Below are positions 8,534 through 17,235 of a stretch of DNA of 36,073 bases, piece after piece. The position numbers and the translations under genes are program-made. Under the pieces are notes generated by a model that saw only the letters and a program-made list of their open reading frames with translations, searched no databases and was not told where the DNA came from. Position 1 is the first letter of the stretch; every line of letters starts with the position of its first letter. This DNA is from Desulfofustis sp. (GTDB taxonomy: Bacteria; Desulfobacterota; Desulfobulbia; Desulfobulbales; Desulfocapsaceae), in NCBI GenBank assembly GCA_013042475.1, contig JABDQA010000072.1:1-36073 (forward strand), written 5' to 3'.

Positions 8534-11122
8534 GTGACGAAGCCAGGCTCAATCACTGAATTGCATAAGTTCGAACACGGCGGCAATGTACACGGCCTCA
8601 GTGCTGAAATCGATGCCGCTGTTCTCGATTTCAGTGCCAATATCAATCCTCTTGGCCCCCCTGCTTGGCTTCGCTCTCTGATAAATCGCGACCTGCATCT
8701 CATCGCCCATTATCCTGACCCCAAGTGCGAAGAGCTGGTGAGAGGTATTGCCGAGCGTTATAAAGTTGATCGCCGGATGATCGTTCCGGCCAACGGCACC
8801 ACGGAGCTGCTCTATCTGCTCCCAACATTAATCGAGCGTAGAAAACTGATTATACCGGTACCTTGTTACGTTGACTACCTCAAAGTCTTTGAAATACATG
8901 GTTTTGATATTCAATTTTTGAGGGCGGAATCGGGACAGGATCCCTCTTTGACAATAGAGCGATTGGAACGAGCACTCGGTGGCGGCGAAGCGGTTATTTT
9001 CGGAAATCCTGTGAATCCTATCGGCTCAATGATTGAGGATGCCAAGATCATCGATTTCGCCAACCGATTTCCGGACAGCCTCCTTATTGTCGACGAGGCG
9101 TTCCATGATTTTATCGTTCCATTCAACACGGTGGGCGGTCAGGCAGCAAATATTATAAGTCTCAATTCCCTGACCAAATTTTTCGCTATTCCAGGATTGC
9201 GCGCTGGATTTGGTATCTTCCCCGAGCCCTATCGCCAGCGCCTTGAGTCACGGCTGCCACCATGGTCGGTTAACGTCCTCAGCCAGCGAGTGGCGCTTAA
9301 GTGTCTTGAAGACAGCGACTACAGCCAAAAGACTGTGGCGAATTGTTCCGATCTTCGCCAGCAGTTGAAGGAAGGCTTGAGCGGTTTCACTCAATTGAAG
9401 GTTTTCGATTCTCAGGCCAATTATCTGCTGTTGAAACTTGGCCGGGGGCTTACCGGGGAAACGCTTTATCGGCAACTGCTTGACCATGGTATTGTTATCA
9501 GGCGTTGCTCCAATTATCCTGGGCTCGGGGACAATTTTGTCAGGGTCGCAGTCAGGACGCGCGCAGAAAACGATCGATTGATCGAGGCCTTCAACATGGT
9601 GCTGAATTCTTTACCCAAAAGCACCAAACCAGGTTCCCCAAAAGCATGCACTATCATGTTCCAGGGCACCTCTTCAAACGCCGGCAAATCAATTATGTCA
9701 GCAGCTTTGTGCCGCATTCTGGTACAGGATGGCTACCGGGTTTCACCGTTCAAGGCTCAGAATATGTCCTTGAATTCCCACGTCACCGCCGATGGTGGCG
9801 AAATGGGCAGGGCCCAGGTGGTTCAAGCCCAGGCAGCAAAGCTAGAACCTGACTGGCGTATGAATCCGGTGCTTTTGAAACCAAACAGTGATACAGGAAG
9901 TCAGGTGATTGTCAACGGCAAACCGGTCAGGAACATGAATGTTCGCCAATACCATGACTTCAAGGATCAAGCCTGGGATGCCGCCAAGCTCAGTTTCGAC
10001 GAACTCAGATCGGAATACGATGTGATTGTCTTGGAAGGGGCCGGTTCACCAGGAGAGGTGAATCTCAAGCGCCACGATTTCGTTAATATGAAAATGGCTC
10101 GCCATGCAGAGGCTCCAGTATTACTGGTGGGTGATATCGACCGCGGTGGAGTTTACGCTTCATTTGCCGGTATCATGGATGTGCTCGAAGAGTGGGAGCG
10201 ATCCCTGGTGGCCGGATTTGTGGTAAACAAGTTTCGAGGTGATCAGTCATTGCTCGAAGACGCGCATCGATTCGTCTACGACCATACAGGTATTAGGGTA
10301 TTGGGTGTGGTTCCCTATATAACCGATATGGCGATTCCCCAGGAAGATTCGGTCTCTCTCAGGGAAGGTTTCTATCGAGATCGGGGCACAGGTCCCGATC
10401 AGGTCGAGATCGTGGTCATTGACGTTCCTCATATCTCCAATTTCACCGACATCGATCCGCTCTATCACGAGCTCGACGTTAACGTCAGATTCGCTTCCGA
10501 CAGGCACCTGATCGGAAAACCGGACGCTATCATACTGCCCGGATCGAAAAATGTGGCAGGTGACCTCCGTCATATCCGCGAGCGCGGCATGGATCAGGTA
10601 ATCGTTGATTATGCCCGCCAGGGAGGGACAGTAGTGGGAATCTGCGGAGGCTATCAGATGCTGGGCAGAGAACTCAGAGACCCTCATTCAATCGAGACCA
10701 GCGACGGAACCATAGAGGGACTCGGACTTCTTGAGGTAGATACTGTCCTGGCCCCGGAAAAGACTCTGGTTAAACAGCGGGGGATTCATCTCGAGTCTGG
10801 CGAAAAAATAGTCGGGTACGAGATTCATCATGGTAAAACCAGCGGAAATCGCCATCCTGTTTTGCAGTTTGAAAATGGCATGACCTGTGGCAGCAGAACT
10901 GCCGATCGACGGATCTGGGGAGCGTATTTACATGGAATTTTTGATCGGGATAAATTCAGGCGCTGGTTTATTGATCTTCTCAGGGTGCAAAAAAATCTAG
11001 CCCCGAAGGGAAAGGACGGTGCCAGTTACAACGTCGATAAAAGCCTGGACGAACTTGCGGAGTTGGTCAGATCCAGCATCGACGTTGAAAAAATCTATCA
11101 ATTGATGAACCTTGAGCCCTGA
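8534..11122 (+). CDS. cobD-cbiP: CobD-CbiP fusion: threonine-phosphate decarboxylase joined to cobyric acid synthase
   Basis: One uninterrupted frame encodes two enzymes; numbering here follows the ORF track. Residues 1-~360 are a fold-type-I PLP enzyme of the CobD family: N-terminal HGGN, 'FSANINPLG', FGNPVNPIGS, DEAFHDF and the PLP lysine in NSLTKFF (Lys218). It makes aminopropanol phosphate. Residues ~372-865 are CbiP/CobQ: P-loop-like FQGTSSNAGKS (384-394 region), then a GATase-1 domain with nucleophile Cys in GICGGYQ (Cys707) and YLHGIFD. It amidates four carboxylates of the corrin ring. The ORF track starts at GTG 8525; I favour GTG 8534, because AGGTGG precedes it by 5 nt. The linker (around 355-372) is short and Pro/Ser/Lys-rich. 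Confidence 0.93.
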   Translation: MTKPGSITELHKFEHGGNVHGLSAEIDAAVLDFSANINPLGPPAWLRSLINRDLHLIAHYPDPKCEELVRGIAERYKVDRRMIVPANGTTELLYLLPTLIERRKLIIPVPCYVDYLKVFEIHGFDIQFLRAESGQDPSLTIERLERALGGGEAVIFGNPVNPIGSMIEDAKIIDFANRFPDSLLIVDEAFHDFIVPFNTVGGQAANIISLNSLTKFFAIPGLRAGFGIFPEPYRQRLESRLPPWSVNVLSQRVALKCLEDSDYSQKTVANCSDLRQQLKEGLSGFTQLKVFDSQANYLLLKLGRGLTGETLYRQLLDHGIVIRRCSNYPGLGDNFVRVAVRTRAENDRLIEAFNMVLNSLPKSTKPGSPKACTIMFQGTSSNAGKSIMSAALCRILVQDGYRVSPFKAQNMSLNSHVTADGGEMGRAQVVQAQAAKLEPDWRMNPVLLKPNSDTGSQVIVNGKPVRNMNVRQYHDFKDQAWDAAKLSFDELRSEYDVIVLEGAGSPGEVNLKRHDFVNMKMARHAEAPVLLVGDIDRGGVYASFAGIMDVLEEWERSLVAGFVVNKFRGDQSLLEDAHRFVYDHTGIRVLGVVPYITDMAIPQEDSVSLREGFYRDRGTGPDQVEIVVIDVPHISNFTDIDPLYHELDVNVRFASDRHLIGKPDAIILPGSKNVAGDLRHIRERGMDQVIVDYARQGGTVVGICGGYQMLGRELRDPHSIETSDGTIEGLGLLEVDTVLAPEKTLVKQRGIHLESGEKIVGYEIHHGKTSGNRHPVLQFENGMTCGSRTADRRIWGAYLHGIFDRDKFRRWFIDLLRVQKNLAPKGKDGASYNVDKSLDELAELVRSSIDVEKIYQLMNLEP

Positions 11123-12128
11123 GCTGAGCTTCTATTTCCAACTGTTTATCGTTATCGCAGCTGACTATGTCTGGGGAGATCCTCGTCTGTTGCCCCATCC
11201 GGTCAGGTTTATCGGTCGTCTGTGTGTTTTATTTGAACGAGTCACCAGGGAGGGGTTGAGCTTTCTGTCGATGCGGGCCAGAGGCGCTGTTGCATTTTTT
11301 TTTGTTCTGCTGACTACGCTGGCGGCTCTGGCACTCTTCTTTTCGTTATTGTTTTTGATGGGTGAAACAGCCGCGCTTTTCGGCGCCATGGTGATTTGCT
11401 ATTTCAGCATCGCCGCTGGCGATTTGGTCGCTCACAGTAACCGTGTGTACAATCATCTGACGGCAGACGATATTGTCGGATCCCGCCAGGCTGTTTCGAT
11501 GATGGTGGGAAGAGACACCGAATCACTCGATGTGCCAGAAGTTACCAGGGCTTGCGTCGAGTCGGTCAGCGAGAATATGGTTGACGGGATTACGGCCCCT
11601 CTGTTCTGGGCCTTCATCGGCTCTAGCGTCGGGATGATCTTGCTGATTAATCCGCTTATTGGAGCTGCGTTCGGTTCGATGACTTACAAAGCGGTCAATA
11701 CGATGGATTCGATGTATGGCTATAGGAACGAGAAATATATGGATTTCGGCTGGTGTGCCGCACGTATCGACGACCTGGTGAATTTCATTCCGGCTCGATT
11801 GAGTGGATTGTGCTTAATCGGTGCGGCCTATCTGATTGGGTTTGATGGCAGAGGAGCAGCTCGTGTCTACATGAGAGACCGGCGGAAAAGCACCAGTCCC
11901 AATAGTGGCCACAGCGAAGCGGCTGCTGCAGGGGCGTTGAACATTGAATTGGGCGGGACGTCCAGTTACTTCGGTCAGACTTCTATTAAAGATTATATCG
12001 GTCAGGGACTCAACAGAGTGGAACCCGGTGATATAAAAAGAGTGAACAAACTCATTCTCAGCGGCTCGCTGCTCTTTTTTGCAGTCTGCTCTTTTATACA
12101 TTTCTTAGTGGTACATATTCTGCGATGA
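11112..12128 (+). CDS. cbiB: CbiB, adenosylcobinamide-phosphate synthase
   Basis: 338 residues with multiple membrane helices. Family signatures: DYVWGDP and 'HPVRFIGRL' at the N-terminus, MVGRDTESLD, 'ESVSENMVDGITAPLFWA', and NTMDSMYGYRNEKY. It attaches the aminopropanol (phosphate) arm made via CobD to cobyric acid. The apparent start is TTG 11112, overlapping the fusion gene's stop by 11 nt, with no strong Shine-Dalgarno site, so translation probably depends on coupling. The cobD-cbiP and cbiB products act in consecutive steps, which fits their order. Confidence 0.94.
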   Translation: MSPELSFYFQLFIVIAADYVWGDPRLLPHPVRFIGRLCVLFERVTREGLSFLSMRARGAVAFFFVLLTTLAALALFFSLLFLMGETAALFGAMVICYFSIAAGDLVAHSNRVYNHLTADDIVGSRQAVSMMVGRDTESLDVPEVTRACVESVSENMVDGITAPLFWAFIGSSVGMILLINPLIGAAFGSMTYKAVNTMDSMYGYRNEKYMDFGWCAARIDDLVNFIPARLSGLCLIGAAYLIGFDGRGAARVYMRDRRKSTSPNSGHSEAAAAGALNIELGGTSSYFGQTSIKDYIGQGLNRVEPGDIKRVNKLILSGSLLFFAVCSFIHFLVVHILR

Positions 12129-13513
12129 GAGAAAAAGTACCTGCCTTCATTATCGCAGCCGCGAAAAGCGGCAGTGGAAAGACAACCCTTACCCTGGGTA
12201 TTGTTGCTGCTCTTGTTAAGAGGGGGTTAGAGGTGCAATGCTTCAAGTGTGGCCCCGATTTCATAGATCCGACCCTGCACCGCGCAATCACCTTTAAAGA
12301 CTCCTACAATCTTGATCTCAGGATGATGGGAGCGGAGTGTTGCCGGCGCACCTTTGCAGAAAAAAGCAGGGGAGCGGATGCGGTGGTGGTCGAGGGAGTG
12401 ATGGGACTGTTCGATGGCGGAGAAGCCAGTACCGCGGCCCTGGCCAAAGAGTTGGATCTGCCAGTGCTGCTTGTGGTCGATGCCGCGTCGGCAGCCGAAA
12501 GCGCAGCAGCGGTGGTACATGGCTTTCAAACTTTCGATCCGGAACTGGTCATCCGGCAGGTCATCTTCAATAACATAGGGTCACCCAGGCATCGACAGCT
12601 GATTGAGAACGCAGTTACCGCCAGCCGTAGACTTGATTTTGTCGGTTTTTTTCACCGCGACGACAATCACCACATTGCTGAACGCCATCTTGGCCTTCAT
12701 ATGGGAAACGAGCAGCCGCTTGGTGAAGCAGGGCTTGATCTTTTAATTGACGCAGTAGAGCAACAGCTTGATATCGACGAAATCATCTCTCACAGTCTCA
12801 AGGCTGTCGAATCCACGGCTTTTCCCGATGCGACTGCACAACCGGTGGTTGCGAAGAAAGAAGAGAGAACGCTGCGTTTAGGGCTGGCCCAGGACGAGGC
12901 TTTCTGTTTTTATTATCCGCAAAATCTGGAGCTCTTCGAGGCACGGGGATTTGAACTGGTCCGCTTCAGTCCGATTCATGACCAGAACCTGCCCAAACAA
13001 CTCGACATGCTCTATCTTGGTGGGGGCTACCCGGAAAATTACGGGGCAGCCCTTTGTCAGAATCAGACAATTCGCTATGAAATCATCGAAGCCCATCAGC
13101 GGAATCTGCCCATTTATGCCGAATGCGGAGGATTCATGTATCTATGCCGTTCCCTGCAGGACATGGAGGGAGTTGTTCACGAGATGACAGGAATATTTCC
13201 TTTCGACACAGTGATGAACAAGAGGCTCAGAAAGCTAGGCTACCGCCAGGTAACTTTGCTTACCGATTGTATTCTGGGTGCCAGGGGAGACCGGCTCAAG
13301 GGCCACGAGTTCCACTATTCAGATCTCAAGAATGACACTAATAACTGTGAAATAGACAACACACACACGCATCTTTACGCTCTTGATAATAATTCCCACG
13401 AAGGCTATAGTGTTGGCTCCGCGCTGGGCAGTTATGTCCATCTGCACTTTGGCGATTCGGCGTCTGTAATCGACCACATCCATAAATCAATCGCAGGACA
13501 CAGCACCCCTTGA
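12125..13513 (+). CDS. cbiA: CbiA, cobyrinate a,c-diamide synthase
   Basis: 462 residues. The N-terminal ATPase domain has AAKSGSGKTT (12-21) and 'CFKCGPDFIDP'. The C-terminal glutamine amidotransferase domain has the nucleophile Cys in YAECGGFMYL (Cys334) and ends with VGSALGSYVHLHF carrying the catalytic His. It amidates the a and c side chains of cob(II)yrinate. The ATG overlaps the cbiB stop as ATGA, a classic coupled junction. The length matches the anaerobic-type enzyme. Confidence 0.95.
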   Translation: MREKVPAFIIAAAKSGSGKTTLTLGIVAALVKRGLEVQCFKCGPDFIDPTLHRAITFKDSYNLDLRMMGAECCRRTFAEKSRGADAVVVEGVMGLFDGGEASTAALAKELDLPVLLVVDAASAAESAAAVVHGFQTFDPELVIRQVIFNNIGSPRHRQLIENAVTASRRLDFVGFFHRDDNHHIAERHLGLHMGNEQPLGEAGLDLLIDAVEQQLDIDEIISHSLKAVESTAFPDATAQPVVAKKEERTLRLGLAQDEAFCFYYPQNLELFEARGFELVRFSPIHDQNLPKQLDMLYLGGGYPENYGAALCQNQTIRYEIIEAHQRNLPIYAECGGFMYLCRSLQDMEGVVHEMTGIFPFDTVMNKRLRKLGYRQVTLLTDCILGARGDRLKGHEFHYSDLKNDTNNCEIDNTHTHLYALDNNSHEGYSVGSALGSYVHLHFGDSASVIDHIHKSIAGHSTP

Positions 13514-13515
13514 CC

Positions 13516-14175
13516 ATGACCACGATTAAATCTGTCCGGCCCTCAGAAATAGAAGCACGGAGTTTTGCCATCATTGAGAAAGAGTTTGAAGATCAGACCG
13601 GTCTTCAATCTTCACAGATAGATCCCGATTGTTTTCAGGTGATCAGAAGGGTAATCCACGCCACCGGTGATTTTGATTTTGGCCATAGCCTGATTTTCGG
13701 GAATCGTCCCATTGAGGCGGCCATGGAATCAATTCGGTCCGGCAGGGACATATATATCGACGTCTCGATGGGTGCCGCCGGAATCAGTGCCAAGATAATT
13801 AATCAATTTGGTGGCCGGGTAAAATGTCATATCAATGATGCAGACATTTCCGCGATAGCTAAGAACGAGGGTAAAACCAGAACGGAGACCGCACTGGAGA
13901 AGCTTTCCGGCAGCGACGTAGGTTTAATTGCCGTCGGCAATGCTCCAACAGCATTGGTCGCTGCCATGACCCTCATCAAAGAGGGTAAAATCGATCCAGC
14001 GCTGGTTGTGGGGGTACCGGTGGGATTTGTCAACGCCGTCGAATCCAAAAAAATCCTGACCGATCAAAGCTATCCTTTTATTACCAACATGGGGCGCAAA
14101 GGAGGCACTCCTGTTGCCGTCGCCATAGTCAATGCTTTGCTCAGGCTGGCCACCCAGGTTGAAAGTAAGGATTAA
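13516..14175 (+). CDS. cbiC: CbiC, cobalt-precorrin-8 methylmutase
   Basis: 219 residues from ATG 13516. The track begins at TTG 13510, which overlaps the cbiA stop, two codons upstream. The catalytic histidine lies in VIHATGDFDF (His48), and the family motifs DVSMGAAGI, VGNAPTAL, PVGFVNAVESK and GRKGGTPVAVA are all present. It moves the methyl group from C11 to C12 to give cobyrinate, the CbiA substrate encoded just before. This is the last recognisable gene of the cobalamin run; a new promoter precedes ndk. Confidence 0.95.
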   Translation: MTTIKSVRPSEIEARSFAIIEKEFEDQTGLQSSQIDPDCFQVIRRVIHATGDFDFGHSLIFGNRPIEAAMESIRSGRDIYIDVSMGAAGISAKIINQFGGRVKCHINDADISAIAKNEGKTRTETALEKLSGSDVGLIAVGNAPTALVAAMTLIKEGKIDPALVVGVPVGFVNAVESKKILTDQSYPFITNMGRKGGTPVAVAIVNALLRLATQVESKD

Positions 14176-14222
14176 ATTCAGTTTAGACAGCCATCTAATG
14201 AGGTAAAGCAAAGTCTCTGCGC

Positions 14223-14251
14223 TTGACAAACCGGTTCTGTAGTGCTACTGG
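14223..14251 (+). promoter_or_regulatory. promoter of ndk
   Basis: A perfect TTGACA (14223-14228), a 17-bp spacer, then TACTGG (14246-14251) with TGC before it (extended -10). The predicted start near 14258 leaves a ~40-nt leader. The ORF track's proposed first codon of ndk is the TTG of this -35 box, so that upstream extension is not coding. Confidence 0.65.
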
Positions 14252-14297
14252 TTTCGTCCCAAATTATCTCATCAAAATACTTTTAACGAGGACAACA

Positions 14298-14711
14298 ATG
14301 GAAAGGACATTTGCGATTATAAAACCTGATGCGTTTGCAGCCGGCAACGCCGGGAAAATTCTGGCAAGAATCTACCAGGAAGGGTTCGTGGTTGTCGGCC
14401 TAAAAAAGCTTTATCTGAGCAAGGTAGAGGCAGAAGGCTTCTATTATGTACACCGTGAGAGGCCTTTTTTCGACGAACTCACCGATTTCATGAGCAGTGG
14501 CCCTTGCCTGGTTATGGTGCTCGAAGCCGAGCAGGCGATAAAGAAATGGCGTGATTTAATGGGAGCCACAGATCCTGCTGAAGCCGCAGATGGTACCCTG
14601 AGGAAAGAATTCGGCACCTTTGTGGGTGAAAACGCCACGCATGGTTCAGACGCGCCGGAAACGGCAGCGTTTGAAATATCATATTTTTTTGCAGGTATGG
14701 AGTTGTTGTAG
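14298..14711 (+). CDS. ndk: Ndk, nucleoside-diphosphate kinase
   Basis: 137 residues from ATG 14298, within the usual 137-143 range. An ACGAGGA site lies 5-6 nt upstream. The N-terminus is the canonical '[12 protein letters not shown]'. The phosphohistidine is in NATHGSD, and the P-G-Y-loop regions are present. It balances NTP pools by transferring gamma-phosphates. The 25 extra residues in the ORF track fall in promoter sequence and have no family counterpart. Confidence 0.96.
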   Translation: MERTFAIIKPDAFAAGNAGKILARIYQEGFVVVGLKKLYLSKVEAEGFYYVHRERPFFDELTDFMSSGPCLVMVLEAEQAIKKWRDLMGATDPAEAADGTLRKEFGTFVGENATHGSDAPETAAFEISYFFAGMELL

Positions 14712-14741
14712 CGGGTTTGCTGGGGTTCGTCAGAGGCGGTG

Positions 14742-15044
14742 ATGGAAATGGGCAAAATTGCTTTGCTTCCGGAAGGCTTGCACGAGAGGGCCGAATACCT
14801 GGAAGGATTAGGTGTCCCCGACAAGTACATGGAGGACTATTCGGTACTCGGCATCGTTGTCGACCGCTATCAAGAATCGCTTGCTCTATTGCATGAGTCG
14901 GGATTTGTCATCGAGAAACTCTCGGCAGGATCGATGGTCAGTCTAGAAAATCGTTTCTCTCTTGGTATGATACTTGGGCTGTTGAACGAGAACCAGATTC
15001 GCTGCGACTACAAGGATATCGCCGATACGTTTTATCAGGCATGA
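14742..15044 (+). CDS. small unknown protein after ndk
   Basis: 100 residues from ATG 14742; the track's GTG is one codon earlier, and AGAGG lies 5 nt before the ATG. I do not recognise a family. The composition is that of a folded cytoplasmic protein, with no signal peptide, membrane helix or low complexity. Residues ~30-65 alternate strand-helix-strand (VLGIVVDRYQESLALLHESG) and faintly recall ACT-like regulatory folds, but this is only an impression. It begins 30 bp after ndk and ends just before a strong hairpin, so it probably shares the ndk transcript. Confidence 0.65.
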   Translation: MEMGKIALLPEGLHERAEYLEGLGVPDKYMEDYSVLGIVVDRYQESLALLHESGFVIEKLSAGSMVSLENRFSLGMILGLLNENQIRCDYKDIADTFYQA

Positions 15045-15052
15045 TAAAACGG

Positions 15053-15082
15053 TGCCGTCAGGCTGACGGCATTTTAAGTTTT
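15053..15082. terminator. terminator between convergent genes
   Basis: A perfect 8-bp stem TGCCGTCA / TGACGGCA with a 3-base loop, followed on the plus strand by TTTTAAGTTTTC. On the minus strand the same stem follows the xseA stop and is succeeded by CCGTTTTA, so it can serve both directions. Confidence 0.75.
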
Positions 15083-16426
15083 CTTCCGCACCACGCGGCA
15101 GTCCATTGCTCCCTTATGCAATTTGACTTCCACCTCTTCACTTTCCGCCACCTGACTGGTGCTGGTAATGATATTGCCGGAATCATTCGATGTGGGTAAT
15201 TTTTTGGAAACGATGCCGTATCCCCTGGCGAGTGTTTTGAGCGGGCTCAACGTGTCGAGCACGGCGGCAGACTGTTCGAGTCTTGCCTGTCTGGCTTGCA
15301 CAAACCGATCAGTTTTTTCCAGCAGACGCTTACTGAGAAAAGTCAGCCTGTCCTGATGTCGAATGATTGCCGTGTCTGGGGCTAAGTGCAGGAGAAGCGA
15401 GTGCAGATTGGAGAAATGCGACCTTTTCTGCTCGATAGTCATCGCCATTGAATTGTGCAGTTTGGTGAAGAGATGTTCCACTGCAAAAGTATGGTGACTG
15501 AAGGCCTTGTCGAAGGTTGACAGCATGTCGGCCATCCGGTTAAGTCTGACTTCGTATGCATCGAGAACCAGGGTTATTGAGCGGAGTAACCGGGAGAAAT
15601 AATAGGCGGTCTTTTCCTCATTCGCCAAAGGATCTGTAGTGATCAATTCAGCTGCTGCAGTGGGCGTCGCGCACCTGAGGTCGGCACAGAAGTCAGCGAT
15701 AGTAAAATCGGTCTCGTGGCCAATCCCCGTGACCAGCGGTATCGTCGCTTCATATATGGTCCTGGCAACGATCTCTTCATTGTAGGACCAGAGGTCTTCT
15801 ATTGATCCTCCTCCCCGACATAAGACTATGACATCGGGTGAGAGGCTGTGAGCCGTTTCAATGGCCCTGCAGATCTCATCTGCTGCCCCCTGACCCTGAA
15901 CACGGACAGGAAGAATTTGTATCGACAGAGCGGCACGCCTCGATGTACATACAGAAATAAAGTCATGTACAGCCGCACCGGTGGGTGAAGTGACCACCAC
16001 AACATGATTGATCTCAGGGGGCAATGCTACTTTGTGTTCTTGGTCGAAGAGTCCCTCCTCTTTTAGTTTCTGCTTGAGTTGATCAAACAGAATTCGCAAC
16101 TGGCCGGTACCGTCAAAATCTATTGTATCGACTATGAGCTGGTATTGGCCGCGAGGTTCGTAAACACTTATTCGACCGTCGCAGACAACTTGTTGACCTT
16201 CTTTCAGTTCTCCTGCGAGCCAGCGCCGTTGATTTTTAAACAACACCGCTGGTAGCTGGGATTGGTGGTCTTTGAGAATGAAGTAGGTATGGCCGGAAAA
16301 GGGCTGTCTGACAGTGGATATTTCACCCCGAACCCGCACAAATCGAAATTCGCTGTCAAGTAGATGACGAATCTCGGCGTTGATTTGTGAAACCGATTTG
16401 ACCTGGCCTAGCGATCCTATACTCAT
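15074..16426 (-). CDS. xseA: XseA, exodeoxyribonuclease VII large subunit
   Basis: 450 residues, the usual length. The N-terminal OB-fold (about 1-105) includes VRGEISTVRQP and 'GHTYFILKD'. The catalytic region has VVTSPTGAAVHDF, LCRGGGSIEDLWSYNEE, GIGHETDFTIADF and CATPTAAAEL. A long helical region (about 280-400) and a C-terminal barrel follow. With XseB it digests single-stranded DNA from both ends in mismatch repair. The partner xseB, often adjacent, is not here. It is transcribed divergently from the YfgM-like gene and convergently with the small ndk neighbour. Confidence 0.96.
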   Translation of the reverse strand: MSIGSLGQVKSVSQINAEIRHLLDSEFRFVRVRGEISTVRQPFSGHTYFILKDHQSQLPAVLFKNQRRWLAGELKEGQQVVCDGRISVYEPRGQYQLIVDTIDFDGTGQLRILFDQLKQKLKEEGLFDQEHKVALPPEINHVVVVTSPTGAAVHDFISVCTSRRAALSIQILPVRVQGQGAADEICRAIETAHSLSPDVIVLCRGGGSIEDLWSYNEEIVARTIYEATIPLVTGIGHETDFTIADFCADLRCATPTAAAELITTDPLANEEKTAYYFSRLLRSITLVLDAYEVRLNRMADMLSTFDKAFSHHTFAVEHLFTKLHNSMAMTIEQKRSHFSNLHSLLLHLAPDTAIIRHQDRLTFLSKRLLEKTDRFVQARQARLEQSAAVLDTLSPLKTLARGYGIVSKKLPTSNDSGNIITSTSQVAESEEVEVKLHKGAMDCRVVRKKT

Positions 16427-16460
16427 AATCTTTACTTCACATAGCAGCGCGGTTTACGGA

Positions 16461-16489
16461 TGGACACCTTATCGCTTTTGTACTATATA
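16461..16489 (+). promoter_or_regulatory. likely promoter of the yfgM-like/panC operon
   Basis: TGGACA (16461-16466), a 17-bp spacer and TATATA (16484-16489), in the divergent region upstream of xseA. The predicted start near 16496 gives a ~50-nt leader before ATG 16546. Confidence 0.5.
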
Positions 16490-16545
16490 TGACTCGCTGA
16501 TTTCTAAAACAATAAAATAACCGTTGAGTATTGAGGAGAATCCGT

Positions 16546-17235
16546 ATGGCGAAGGAAGATATCTTCGATAAGGAGTTCGTTGACGAGAGAGATAAAAACA
16601 ATCTCGAAGGCTTACTTGAACAACTCAATCTCCCGCCGGCGGCGGTGAAATTTGTCAAAGAAAACAAAAAAATGGTACAAGCTGGGATCGCCATTCTGGT
16701 TATCTCTGTTGTCGCCTGGGCTCTGTATAGTTCTTACCGGGATAATCAGATCAAAAAGAGCTCTGAGGCTCTCTTTGCAGCCCAGGAACTGAGTGGACAG
16801 CAGATGCTCGATAAACTCGCCGAGGTGGAGGAAGATTTCGGCGGGACTGATGCTGGACTCTGGGCAGGTGTCAAAGCTGCCCAGGAACTCATGAAGAATG
16901 GAAAAACGAGCGAGGCGCAACAGAAATTCATTGGAGTCAGGGCCGAACTCGCCACTTCATCAGCCTTGTGGCCGCTGGTGACGGTGGGAATTGCCCAAAC
17001 GGCAGAAGCAGCTGGTGATTTTCTGCTTGCGATTAGCGAATACGAATCCCTGATTGACCTGGAAGGGTACAAAGATATCGGCTTTCTGGGTTCAGCGCGG
17101 GTGCTTGAATTACAGGGAAACCGCGAGCGGGCGCTGGAACTGTATGAAAGATACCTGGTGGAGCTCGGTCCGTCCGCAGCGCTGCAGAAAGTGATAGTTG
17201 AAGAAAAAATCGCCAGGCTCAAGGCGGAACAGTGA
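16546..17235 (+). CDS. YfgM-like membrane-anchored TPR protein
   Basis: 229 residues from ATG 16546, chosen because GAGGAG sits 7 nt upstream; the track's start adds five residues. A charged N-terminal cytoplasmic segment (1-43) precedes one membrane helix (about 44-62, 'MVQAGIAILVISVVAWAL'). The rest is a periplasmic helical TPR-like domain with units such as 'GNRERALELYERYLVELGPS'. This is the layout of YfgM (TPR_21), an ancillary SecYEG-associated protein that hands exported proteins to periplasmic chaperones. The YfgL/BamB gene that often accompanies it is absent; panC follows with a 4-base overlap. Function is inferred from architecture. Confidence 0.75.
   Translation: MAKEDIFDKEFVDERDKNNLEGLLEQLNLPPAAVKFVKENKKMVQAGIAILVISVVAWALYSSYRDNQIKKSSEALFAAQELSGQQMLDKLAEVEEDFGGTDAGLWAGVKAAQELMKNGKTSEAQQKFIGVRAELATSSALWPLVTVGIAQTAEAAGDFLLAISEYESLIDLEGYKDIGFLGSARVLELQGNRERALELYERYLVELGPSAALQKVIVEEKIARLKAEQ

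Noticed and set aside
8525-11122. CobD-CbiP fusion as an artefact of a frameshift or lost stop
   Set aside because: The frame is continuous, the linker has ordinary composition, and both halves have complete motifs and lengths.
14223-14297. N-terminal extension of ndk from a TTG, as in the ORF track
   Set aside because: The TTG is part of a perfect TTGACA -35 box, a ribosome site precedes ATG 14298, and the extra residues have no counterpart in Ndk proteins.
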